Below the pieces are notes generated by a model, which searched no databases, was not told the DNA's origin, and saw only the letters and a list, made by a program, of their open reading frames with translations. From the NCBI GenBank assembly GCA_934716785.1, contig CAKUYM010000022.1, positions 1-27,120 on the forward strand: a stretch of DNA of 27,120 nucleotides, in the 5' to 3' direction. The position numbers and the translations under genes are program-made. This document shows, piece by piece, positions 1-7,132 of this stretch. This DNA is from an uncultured Bacteroides sp. GTDB taxonomy: Bacteria; Bacteroidota; Bacteroidia; Bacteroidales; Bacteroidaceae. Positions within the stretch are counted from its first letter, which is position 1, and each line of letters begins with the position of its first letter.

Positions 1-482
1 ACCAGTTCCGATTCCAGAATCGGTCCGTGTGGACGTACCATACTGTATATGTCGCTGGTTCCGGGAACAGTGATAGCCTGCACCCGTTGGTGTTTCCCTT
101 TTCGGTGGTCGGCGATAAACATATCGGCGTACACACGCTCGGGATAAACCTTGCTGCTCTTATCTGAAGAAAGCGTGACTTGAAACGTCTTTTTTCCATG
201 AGCGGGAAGATCGGTTACAAAGGCAAGTTCGTCCATCTTTTTGTCTCTGTCCAAGTCATCCAATTGGGATGGAACTTCATTCGTCCCTTCCATGACGACG
301 GCAGATTTAATGTTGAAACTTGTACGCAGGTCGCGCAGATCGACGACAACCGGAGCATCCGTTTTTGCTTGGTTCCAGTTGTTGTGTACCTCCACGGTAA
401 ATGTCTTTTCCTGTTTCTGAGCTGATGCCGGCAGAATAAAACTTCCCCCAAGCAAAGCAATTAAAAAAAGGTTCTTCTTCAT
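1..482 (-). CDS. Secreted DUF4861-family protein, 3' part beyond window
   Basis: Reading leftward from the ATG at 482-480, the frame stays open for 160 codons to the window edge, so the C-terminal part is missing. Residues 1-21 form a typical Sec signal peptide (MKKNLFLIALLGG..., PASA before Q22), so the product should be exported. The mature part resembles the start of DUF4861 proteins, with a VVVDLRDL strand and a PSQLDDLDRDKKMDELAF stretch. This family is often found with pectin-degrading enzymes in Bacteroidetes; its activity is unsettled, so a pectin role is inferred from family context and the adjacent GH28 gene. A terminator separates it from GH28, and it has a possible promoter of its own. 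The family call is from memory of the motif, not a search. Confidence 0.7.
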   Translation of the reverse strand, partial: MKKNLFLIALLGGSFILPASAQKQEKTFTVEVHNNWNQAKTDAPVVVDLRDLRTSFNIKSAVVMEGTNEVPSQLDDLDRDKKMDELAFVTDLPAHGKKTFQVTLSSDKSSKVYPERVYADMFIADHRKGKHQRVQAITVPGTSDIYSMVRPHGPILESEL

Positions 483-530
483 GATTTCAGATGATTCCGA
501 TACAGATAGTATATATAGCATTTCTCTTTG

Positions 531-538
531 CAAAAATA
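531..538 (-). promoter_or_regulatory. Putative -7 box for the DUF4861 gene
   Basis: On the minus strand this reads TATTTTTG, matching the Bacteroides -7 consensus TAnnTTTG. It lies about 50 bases before the ATG at 482 and just downstream of the GH28 terminator, where a new promoter is expected. I see no convincing TTTG upstream box at the right distance, so only the -7 element is called. Confidence 0.4.
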
Positions 539-542
539 ACTG

Positions 543-591
543 AAAAAATAGCAGACTTCCCATCTTCTGAAGATAAAATAGTCTGCTATTT
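543..591 (-). terminator. Intrinsic terminator after the GH28 gene
   Basis: A perfect 12-bp inverted repeat (AAATAGCAGACT at 546-557 and AGTCTGCTATTT at 580-591) encloses a loop that holds a second small hairpin (ATCTTC/GAAGAT, 562-574). Read on the minus strand, the stem runs into six consecutive T (548-543). It sits 37 bases past the GH28 stop codon and should end that transcript before the DUF4861 gene. Confidence 0.85.
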
Positions 592-628
592 GCTCTTTTT
601 GCTATATATAATGATATTGTGGTAGACT

Positions 629-2245
629 TTATTTGAAGCTTAAAATTTCTCCTTTTGCTCCTACTCCTTCGTAAACCTTTCCGTCTATGGTCAGGTTCTT
701 GGCATTCTTGACGTTTAGGATATTATTGCCTTTGGAAGACTCGATATGTATGTTATCCAAAGTAACTCCGTCTGCCTGACTGATGAAAATTCCGTCTGTG
801 GCTTCGCTTATTACGACATTTTTGACCGTAACATTGCTTATCGGCATTTCCGGCAGCCCGTTGAAAAACATCGCACGTCCCGAACCTCTGCATATGATGT
901 TCGATATATGAATGTCGCGGAATACGGGTGTTTCTTCCGTCACCTCCGGAACAGCGCTTTTCATGCGCCCCAGCAAATCTTCTTCCGATTCTTCTCCGGC
1001 AGCTTTGCCGCCATAGAACAGATCGAACAGTAACGGCTCGTTCGGGATGTTGATCATGTTGATATTGTTGATGTAGATGTTCTCTACCACACCGCCACGT
1101 CCGCGGGTACTCTTAAAGCGCAAACCTACGTCAGTACCTAAGAACGTACAATCTTCCACATAGATGTTTTTTACGCCACCGGACATTTCGCTGCCGACAA
1201 CGAATCCGCCGTGTCCGTGCAATACGGTATTATTCTTCACAATCACATTCTGACAAGGTTCGCCACGGCGCCGGCCTTCTTCATCTTTACCCGACTTGAT
1301 GCAGATTGCATCGTCGCCCGCATCGAATACGCTATTGATAATTAATGCATTCTTGCAGGACTCAAGGTCGAGCCCGTCTCCGTTTTGAGAATACCAGGGA
1401 TTGGTCACCATGACGTTGTTGACAGTGATATCCTCGCATGACAACGGGTGCAGGCACCATCCCGGTGAGTTCTTGAAAGTGACCCCTTCCAGCAAGACCT
1501 TCTTGCTCTTGATAAAGCTCAACAAAACAGGACGCAGCCATGGACGGATTTCGGCCCATTCTTCATCCGTATTGATGCCTTCGGGAACATTGAAGTCCTT
1601 GCAGGCCATCGCACCTTTCAGTGAGCCTGCCGTGGGATACCATATCTCTTGCTTCTCATCGAGGACGCCGCCCGAGTTGACCAAGTTCTTCCATTGCGAA
1701 GCAGTCAGTTTGCCTTTCTTTACCGGACGCCAGCAATCGCCGTTTCCGTCGAATGTACCGTATCCCGTAATAGCGATATTCTCAGAATTGCGTGCCGAGA
1801 GCGGTGACTGGCAACGACGGGTTTCCAATCCCTCAAAGGAGGTGGCAATGATGGGATAGGCATTGAAATCTCCGGTGAAGAGTATCAGGGAGTTTTGCTC
1901 CGTATAAAGATTTACGTTACTTAACAGCTCGATGGGACCGGTCAGCCAGATGCCTGCCGGAATAATTACTTTGCCGCCGCCGTGTCGGTTCACGTCTTTG
2001 ATTGCGTCGTTGATAGCTTTCGTATTCAGGAACATACCGTCTCCTTGGGCTCCGAAATCTACGATGTTTACTTCATAAGCAGGGAAAAACGGTTGTTGTA
2101 CTTCCGGCATTTCGAAAGGTAAATTCCGATAGATGGCATTGTCGATGCTGTTTCCGCTCACTGTCTTTTCGCCGGACTTGCATCCTGTAACGAATGGCAG
2201 GCAACATACGGCCATCCAGAGAAGTCTTCTTGTCAATGTGTTCAT
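629..2245 (-). CDS. Glycoside hydrolase family 28 lipoprotein (polygalacturonase-type)
   Basis: Predicted pectin-backbone hydrolase of the right-handed beta-helix GH28 family, 538 residues. The N-terminus is a lipoprotein signal (VTGC, Cys22), so the enzyme is probably membrane-anchored outside the cytoplasm. A DFGAQGDG segment opens the catalytic domain, as in GH28 and related pectinases. Active-site motifs appear in order: NGDGLD (Asp290), GDD (Asp311, Asp312), GHGG (His345) and RFK (Arg376, Lys378, where RIK is usual). The 21-residue spacing between the first Asp and the Asp pair fits the family. Substrate (homogalacturonan, rhamnogalacturonan or xylogalacturonan) and exo versus endo action cannot be read from the motifs. 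The gene has a putative promoter at 2310-2317, ends at a strong terminator, and is followed by a DUF4861 gene. Confidence 0.93.
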   Translation of the reverse strand: MNTLTRRLLWMAVCCLPFVTGCKSGEKTVSGNSIDNAIYRNLPFEMPEVQQPFFPAYEVNIVDFGAQGDGMFLNTKAINDAIKDVNRHGGGKVIIPAGIWLTGPIELLSNVNLYTEQNSLILFTGDFNAYPIIATSFEGLETRRCQSPLSARNSENIAITGYGTFDGNGDCWRPVKKGKLTASQWKNLVNSGGVLDEKQEIWYPTAGSLKGAMACKDFNVPEGINTDEEWAEIRPWLRPVLLSFIKSKKVLLEGVTFKNSPGWCLHPLSCEDITVNNVMVTNPWYSQNGDGLDLESCKNALIINSVFDAGDDAICIKSGKDEEGRRRGEPCQNVIVKNNTVLHGHGGFVVGSEMSGGVKNIYVEDCTFLGTDVGLRFKSTRGRGGVVENIYINNINMINIPNEPLLFDLFYGGKAAGEESEEDLLGRMKSAVPEVTEETPVFRDIHISNIICRGSGRAMFFNGLPEMPISNVTVKNVVISEATDGIFISQADGVTLDNIHIESSKGNNILNVKNAKNLTIDGKVYEGVGAKGEILSFK

Positions 2246-2309
2246 TTAGTAATTTAATTTATATAGGGTTATACATTTATTGTTTTCATTGGCATTCCAT
2301 TGAACATCG

Positions 2310-2317
2310 CAAAGATA
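2310..2317 (-). promoter_or_regulatory. Putative -7 box for the GH28 gene
   Basis: Reads TATCTTTG (then C) on the minus strand, an exact TAnnTTTG match, and predicts a leader of roughly 55-60 bases before the ATG at 2245. The fabI promoter lies about 110 bases away on the other strand, so this 212-base gap is a divergent promoter region. No clear upstream TTTG box was found. Confidence 0.55.
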
Positions 2318-2424
2318 GGAGCACCCGTCTAAAAGGATGTGGACTAATTGATAGAATACGTGTATTTTTTGTGCATTTCTACCTATTATTTGCACACTTC
2401 GCATGATTTTATGCAGAAAGTGAT

Positions 2425-2432
2425 TATCTTTG
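2425..2432 (+). promoter_or_regulatory. Putative -7 box for fabI
   Basis: TATCTTTG followed by C, an exact match to the Bacteroides -7 consensus, 25 bases before the fabI ATG at 2458, which leaves a short leader. The nearest TTTG upstream (2389-2392) is farther away than the usual 19-21 bases, so the upstream box is not called. Confidence 0.6.
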
Positions 2433-2457
2433 CACAAAATTTAACTATAAAAAGAAT

Positions 2458-3315
2458 ATGAGTTACAACTTGTTGAAAGGGAAAAGAGGAATTATCTTCG
2501 GTGCGTTGAACGACCAGTCCATTGCATGGAAAGTGGCCGAACGTGCAGTAGAAGAAGGTGCAACTATTACATTATCAAATACTCCGATGGCTATCCGTAT
2601 GGGAGAAGTCAATGCTTTGGCCGAAAAACTGAATTGCCAGGTTATCCCGGCAGACGCTACAAGCGTAGAGGATTTGTCGAATGTATTTCAAACCTCGATG
2701 GACGTGCTGGGTGGACAGATTGACTTTGTGCTCCATTCTATCGGTATGTCTCCCAATGTGCGTAAGAAACGTACTTACGATGACCTTGACTATGGAATGT
2801 TGGATAAGACATTGGATATTTCGGCTGTTTCATTCCATAAGATGATACAGTCTGCCAAGAAATTGAATGCTATCGCCGATTACGGTTCAATCATTGCATT
2901 GAGCTATGTGGCTGCACAGCGCACTTTCTATGGCTATAACGATATGGCAGACGCGAAAGCGTTGCTCGAATCCATTGCGCGTAGTTTCGGTTATATCTAC
3001 GGACGCGAACATAACGTGCGTGTGAACACGATTTCACAATCACCTACATTCACAACTGCCGGTTCGGGAGTGAAGGGCATGGACAAGCTGTTCGATTTTG
3101 CCAACCGTATGTCTCCGCTCGGCAATGCGAGTGCTGACGAGTGTGCGGATTATTGTATCGTTATGTTCTCCGACCTCACCCGCAAGGTGACCATGCAGAA
3201 CCTCTATCACGACGGAGGATTCTCCAGTGTCGGCATGAGTCTTCGTGCCATGGCTACTTACGAGAAAGGACTCGATGAGTACAAGGACGAAAATGGTAAT
3301 ATCATTTACGGTTAA
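2458..3315 (+). CDS. fabI: Enoyl-[acyl-carrier-protein] reductase (NADH)
   Basis: Catalyses the last reduction of each fatty-acid elongation cycle, trans-2-enoyl-ACP to acyl-ACP, in the cytoplasm. The 285-residue protein is a short-chain dehydrogenase of the FabI type. It has the N-terminal nucleotide-binding start KGKRGIIFGALNDQSIAW and the catalytic pattern Tyr150...Tyr160-x6-Lys167 (SYVAAQRTF then GYNDMADAK), which aligns with Tyr146, Tyr156 and Lys163 of the E. coli enzyme. The usual SPT motif appears as SQSPTFTTAGSG. The ATG at 2458 follows an A-rich leader and a good -7 box. The gldB-like gene starts 6 bases after its stop, so the two are very likely cotranscribed. Confidence 0.97.
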   Translation: MSYNLLKGKRGIIFGALNDQSIAWKVAERAVEEGATITLSNTPMAIRMGEVNALAEKLNCQVIPADATSVEDLSNVFQTSMDVLGGQIDFVLHSIGMSPNVRKKRTYDDLDYGMLDKTLDISAVSFHKMIQSAKKLNAIADYGSIIALSYVAAQRTFYGYNDMADAKALLESIARSFGYIYGREHNVRVNTISQSPTFTTAGSGVKGMDKLFDFANRMSPLGNASADECADYCIVMFSDLTRKVTMQNLYHDGGFSSVGMSLRAMATYEKGLDEYKDENGNIIYG

Positions 3316-3321
3316 TACATT

Positions 3322-4329
3322 ATGAAACTACGGATTTCTCTTCTTATTATATGGATAAGTATGCTTTTCGCCTCCTGTGGGTTAAGCACAGGAAACGGCA
3401 CGGAGCAGAAGGAAGAGGAGATTTCTGTTCTGAGATATGATAAGCTGTTGGGCGAGTATGTTCGCTCCAACAGCTTTTCTGCTATGCAGAAGTTGACGAT
3501 GGACTATCGTATGCCGACAAAGATTCTGATTGAAGATGTGCTGGCTATCGGTACGGTGAAGGATGATACTATCGCGCAACGACTGCAAAAATTCTATTCG
3601 GATACGACTCTGATTCGTCTGATGGGAGACGTGGAAGCCAAATTCCCCAATTTGGAGGAAGTGGAAAAGGGGCTGACCAAGGGATTCAAGAAACTGAAGA
3701 AGGAGGTTCCCGATACGAAAGTGCCGTTTATCTATTCTCAGGTGTCTGCATTCAACGAGTCAATTGTTTTGGTTGATTCATTGCTCGGTATCAGCCTTGA
3801 TAAATATATGGGCGAGGACTATCCTCTTTACAAACGTTTTTATTACGATTATCAATGCCGCTCGATGCGTCCTGAACGGATTGTGCCGGATTGTTTCGTT
3901 TTTTATCTTTTGAGCCGTTACGGTATGGTTTATCATGAGGGCACTTGTCTTATCGACTTGATGCTCCACTCCGGAAAAATCAATTATGTGATGCAGAATC
4001 TGTTGGGGTATGATAATATAGGTGAGGCTATGGGATATTCGAAGGAAGAGAATGCATGGTGTAGGGAGAATGAACAGGCTATTTGGGAGTATATCTGTTC
4101 CAATGACCATCTGCATGCACGCGACCCGATGGTGATACGTTATTATATGAAACCGGCTCCGGCTGTTGAAATGTTAGGCGGTCGGGCTCCTGCGCTGATT
4201 GGTACGTGGATAGGTGCGAGAATCGTCGCTTCGTATATGAAAAAACATAAGGACATGAAGCTGAAGGATTTGTTGGATTTTACGGATTATCATCGGATGC
4301 TGGACGAATCCAATTATAAGGCTTCCTGA
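3322..4329 (+). CDS. gldB: GldB-like lipoprotein
   Basis: Exported lipoprotein of 335 residues related to GldB, a protein required for gliding motility in Flavobacterium. The signal ends in a lipobox (LFASC, Cys19). The body has the family pattern: a long helical N-terminal half, a central PDCFVFYLLSRYG segment, and a C-terminal block with EAMGYSKEENAWCRENEQ, then GRAPALIGTWIGARIVASYM. GldB is distantly related to predicted DUF2268 proteases, but I see no HExxH motif, so protease activity is doubtful. The gene follows fabI by 6 bases. Bacteroides do not glide, so the role here is probably envelope-related and unknown; the symbol denotes homology only. Confidence 0.8.
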   Translation: MKLRISLLIIWISMLFASCGLSTGNGTEQKEEEISVLRYDKLLGEYVRSNSFSAMQKLTMDYRMPTKILIEDVLAIGTVKDDTIAQRLQKFYSDTTLIRLMGDVEAKFPNLEEVEKGLTKGFKKLKKEVPDTKVPFIYSQVSAFNESIVLVDSLLGISLDKYMGEDYPLYKRFYYDYQCRSMRPERIVPDCFVFYLLSRYGMVYHEGTCLIDLMLHSGKINYVMQNLLGYDNIGEAMGYSKEENAWCRENEQAIWEYICSNDHLHARDPMVIRYYMKPAPAVEMLGGRAPALIGTWIGARIVASYMKKHKDMKLKDLLDFTDYHRMLDESNYKAS

Positions 4330-4433
4330 TGCTCTCTGATTTCCTGATATTCCCTCGGTTATTTGGTTGGTATTCTCCGGTTTTCCGGCATAGCGGATAT
4401 TTATTTTTAACTTTCAATTTTTCAATTTAGCAA

Positions 4434-5138
4434 GTGGAAACTGCTCTTTATTTGTTGCCCGTTACTTTAGGCGATACACCTGTTGAGAAAGTGTTGCCTT
4501 CTTATAATAAGGAGATCATCTCCGGTATCCGTCATTTTATAGTCGAAGATGTTCGCTCTGCCCGCCGTTTCCTGAAAAAGGTGGACAGGGAGATTGATAT
4601 CGACGCATTGACGTTCTATCCGTTGAACAAGCATACTTCGCCTGAGGATATTTCCGGCTATCTGAAACCTTTGATGGACGGAAACTCGATGGGGGTGATT
4701 TCGGAAGCCGGCTGTCCGGCTGTTGCCGATCCGGGTGCGGATGTGGTGGCTATTGCCCAGCGCAAGAAGTTGAAAGTAGTACCTTTGGTAGGGCCGTCTT
4801 CTATCATCCTTTCCGTGATGGGGTCGGGCTTTAACGGCCAGAGTTTTGCTTTTCACGGTTATCTGCCGATTGAACCGGGCGAACGTAGCAAGAAACTGAA
4901 GGCATTGGAGCAACGCGTGTATACCGAAAATCAGACGCAACTCTTTATCGAGACACCTTACCGGAACCATAAAATGGTGGAGGATATTCTACAGAACTGC
5001 CGTCCGCAGACAAAACTGTGTATAGCTGCCAATATCACTTGTGAAGGAGAGTACATACAGACACGCACAGTGAAAGAATGGAAAGGACATGTGCCCGATT
5101 TGTCTAAGATTCCTTGTATTTTTCTCTTATACAAATAA
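4434..5138 (+). CDS. SAM-dependent methyltransferase, tetrapyrrole methylase (RsmI-like) family
   Basis: Predicted methyltransferase of 234 residues with the tetrapyrrole-methylase (class III) fold, closest in style to RsmI, which 2'-O-methylates C1402 of 16S rRNA. Visible motifs are LYLLPVTLGD at the N-terminus, GVISEAGCPAVADPGADVV (residues about 86-104) and VVPLVGPSSIILSVMGSGF, which form the SAM-binding region. It differs from canonical RsmI at the N-terminus (LLPVTLGDTP rather than VATPIGN), so it may be a paralogue with another substrate. The start is GTG at 4434: the codon before it is CAA and the one before that a TAG stop, so no upstream start exists. The last 35 bases overlap the 3' end of the convergent membrane-protein gene. 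Confidence 0.85.
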   Translation: METALYLLPVTLGDTPVEKVLPSYNKEIISGIRHFIVEDVRSARRFLKKVDREIDIDALTFYPLNKHTSPEDISGYLKPLMDGNSMGVISEAGCPAVADPGADVVAIAQRKKLKVVPLVGPSSIILSVMGSGFNGQSFAFHGYLPIEPGERSKKLKALEQRVYTENQTQLFIETPYRNHKMVEDILQNCRPQTKLCIAANITCEGEYIQTRTVKEWKGHVPDLSKIPCIFLLYK

Positions 5139-6225
5139 CGTTCTTCAGATGCTCGTACTCGTTTTCAAAGCAACTGCTGAAAAAATCTTTGCCTAAGTTC
5201 TCTTCTATCTGTGCGAAATTCCATAGCTTGCTGTTCTTAAAACGGGGAGTACAGAGGGCGGAATCATCGTCCAAGTCGATAATGAACAGGTAGACAAGAC
5301 GATTGGTTATCTCATTCTCGAAATGATAGATGATGTTGAACCTCGGCTCGATGTCTTTGACATGAGGGAGGGTGGCGTGCATCAGGCGGGTGACGCCTTC
5401 ATCCAATGACTCTCCGTAGCGGAGGTAACATTCCATCGGAATATCCGCTTTGTTCTTGTCAAGGATTGCGGTTGACGGTCTGTCGCAAAGGAATAACATT
5501 CCGTGGGTGGATACGGCTATTCTTATCACCGGGTTGATATAGGCATTCTTATAATTGATGGCTTCTATGGCAAGTGTCTTGCCAATCACATCTCCTTTGG
5601 TATTGACAATGGGCACGTATTCCGTGTGAGACATCAGGTGATTGAAATAGCGGATGGCAATCTGGTTGAACAGGATACTCATAATGAAGACGGTGGGTGG
5701 TAGTATCTCGTAGAGGATAAGTTCTCTCGTTTTATTCGGTGTGGTTTGAAAGGCGATAGTGCCGCTGATGATAATGAAATGCAGGATGCCGAATATGAGG
5801 GAGATACGTGCCGATACGACAGCGGCTTCCGCTCCTTGGGCGTATAGGCGTTTGTTGCAGGAACCTATCTGCCGCAGGAAATGGTTGATGAATCTTTTCT
5901 TATGTATGTAGAGTGCCAGCATAGGGATGAGGATGCTCACTTCCAAGGTGAGGGGAAGGGCATCCGGCGGAACGTAATCTCCCGGAATCAGTGCCGCCAA
6001 GGACAGCAATGCAAGCATGGCGGTCGCTATGTATAGGATGAAGTTGGGAAGCAATGCACCTTTGCGCTTATGGGAAAGATATATCCCTGCGGTACCTATT
6101 CCTGTACCTATATAAATAGCGGTGTCCTGCGTTATAAATTCGCACAATAGAATGGCAATGATAACGGGGATAAACCCCAGTGACATATTGAATGCGGAAG
6201 AAAGTATTCTTTTGTGCTCCATCAT
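5104..6225 (-). CDS. Six-helix membrane protein with degenerate Nudix-like C-terminal domain
   Basis: No named family recognised for the whole protein (373 residues from ATG 6225; ATG 6222 is equally possible). Six hydrophobic segments lie at about residues 11-31, 36-51, 58-81, 90-107, 130-155 and 165-190. A soluble domain follows from about 205. Its start, VNTKGDVIGK (207-216), and the later YGESLDEG (270-277) resemble isopentenyl-diphosphate-isomerase-type Nudix proteins. The rest of the Nudix box is lost: where RExxEExG is expected the sequence runs TRLMHATLP, and the leading Gly is Cys266. A non-catalytic, ligand-sensing or structural role is inferred. The frame extends upstream to 6306 inside lipA, but starting 10 bases after the lipA stop fits an operon better. 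Its 3' end overlaps the convergent gene by 35 bases. Confidence 0.75.
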   Translation of the reverse strand: MMEHKRILSSAFNMSLGFIPVIIAILLCEFITQDTAIYIGTGIGTAGIYLSHKRKGALLPNFILYIATAMLALLSLAALIPGDYVPPDALPLTLEVSILIPMLALYIHKKRFINHFLRQIGSCNKRLYAQGAEAAVVSARISLIFGILHFIIISGTIAFQTTPNKTRELILYEILPPTVFIMSILFNQIAIRYFNHLMSHTEYVPIVNTKGDVIGKTLAIEAINYKNAYINPVIRIAVSTHGMLFLCDRPSTAILDKNKADIPMECYLRYGESLDEGVTRLMHATLPHVKDIEPRFNIIYHFENEITNRLVYLFIIDLDDDSALCTPRFKNSKLWNFAQIEENLGKDFFSSCFENEYEHLKNVICIREKYKES

Positions 6226-6235
6226 CTCTCTCAGT

Positions 6236-7132
6236 TTATTTGTCGGTCTTACTGATAGAACAAATAGTGTCTGCGTTTTGTTTATGTTGGATGTGTTTTT
6301 CTGCATGATAGGACGAACGGACGAGGGGGGCGCTTTCTACGATGCTGAATCCTTTCTCTAAACCGATAGTCTTGTATGCCGCGAATTGTTGCGGGGTCAC
6401 GTATTCGGCAACGGGATAGTGGCGGTGACTGGGTTGCAGGTATTGTCCGATAGTGAGAATCTGGCAACCGACTGCCAATAAATCATCCATCAGCATTTCC
6501 ACCTCTTCGGGAGTCTCTCCCAAGCCGACCATGATGCCGCTTTTGGATTTTACTCCTTGGGCGGAGATGCGCCCTATCACCTTCAGGCTTGTGTCATAGT
6601 TGGCTGCGCTGTGCACCGACGGACTGATGCGGCGGACTGTTTCCATATTGTGCGAGATGATGTCGGGGCAGGCTTCTATCACGAGGTCTACCAGCTCCGT
6701 CCTGCCTTGGAAGTCGGGTATCAGTACTTCGATGGTAGTTTGAGGATTCAGTCGTTTGATTTCACGGATGGTACGTGCCCAATGTTCCGCTCCCAAGTCG
6801 GGGAGGTCGTCCCGGTCTACGGAAGTGATGACGGCATGATCCAGTTTCATCAGTGCGACGGACTCTGCCACGTGGGTGGGCTCATTGGCATCCAGTGGGT
6901 GCGGACGTCCGGTCTGCGTGTTGCAGAACTTGCAACTTCGGGTGCAGATGTCTCCTCCGATCATGAAAGTGGCCGTGCCTTTTCCCCAGCATTCACCCAT
7001 ATTAGGGCAACGCCCACTGCTGCATATGGTATGCAGGCAGTGGGAGTCGACAATCCGTTTGGTCTCGGTGTATCGTTCGTTGGCACCGATATTGATTTTC
7101 AGCCATTCAGGCTTACGTACCCTGTTTGCCAT
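6236..7132 (-). CDS. lipA: Lipoyl synthase
   Basis: Radical-SAM enzyme that inserts two sulfur atoms into protein-bound octanoyl groups to make lipoyl cofactors for 2-oxoacid dehydrogenases and the glycine cleavage system. All signature residues are present in 298 residues: the auxiliary cluster CX4CX5C (Cys37, Cys42, Cys48), the radical-SAM cluster CX3CX2C (Cys63, Cys67, Cys70) and the C-terminal RSSY motif (LVRSSYHAEKH). Its ATG shares one base (7132) with the TAA of the upstream peptidase gene, which indicates translational coupling. The downstream membrane-protein gene begins about 10 bases after its stop. The link between a secreted peptidase and lipoate synthesis is not obvious; cotranscription is inferred from spacing. 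Confidence 0.97.
   Translation of the reverse strand: MANRVRKPEWLKINIGANERYTETKRIVDSHCLHTICSSGRCPNMGECWGKGTATFMIGGDICTRSCKFCNTQTGRPHPLDANEPTHVAESVALMKLDHAVITSVDRDDLPDLGAEHWARTIREIKRLNPQTTIEVLIPDFQGRTELVDLVIEACPDIISHNMETVRRISPSVHSAANYDTSLKVIGRISAQGVKSKSGIMVGLGETPEEVEMLMDDLLAVGCQILTIGQYLQPSHRHYPVAEYVTPQQFAAYKTIGLEKGFSIVESAPLVRSSYHAEKHIQHKQNADTICSISKTDK

Noticed and set aside
2440..2457. AACTATAAAAAG before fabI, resembling the repressor dyad half-site
   Set aside because: The matching TAGTT arm is absent; it looks like the usual A-rich Bacteroides translation leader.
5114..5134. TTGTAT/ATACAA inverted repeat at the convergent overlap, considered as a bidirectional terminator
   Set aside because: Only 6 AT-rich pairs and no T-tract on either side.
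6226..6306. Longer N-terminus for the Nudix-like membrane protein
   Set aside because: It would overlap the end of lipA by 71 bases and adds a polar stretch before the first membrane helix; the ATG just after the lipA stop is simpler.
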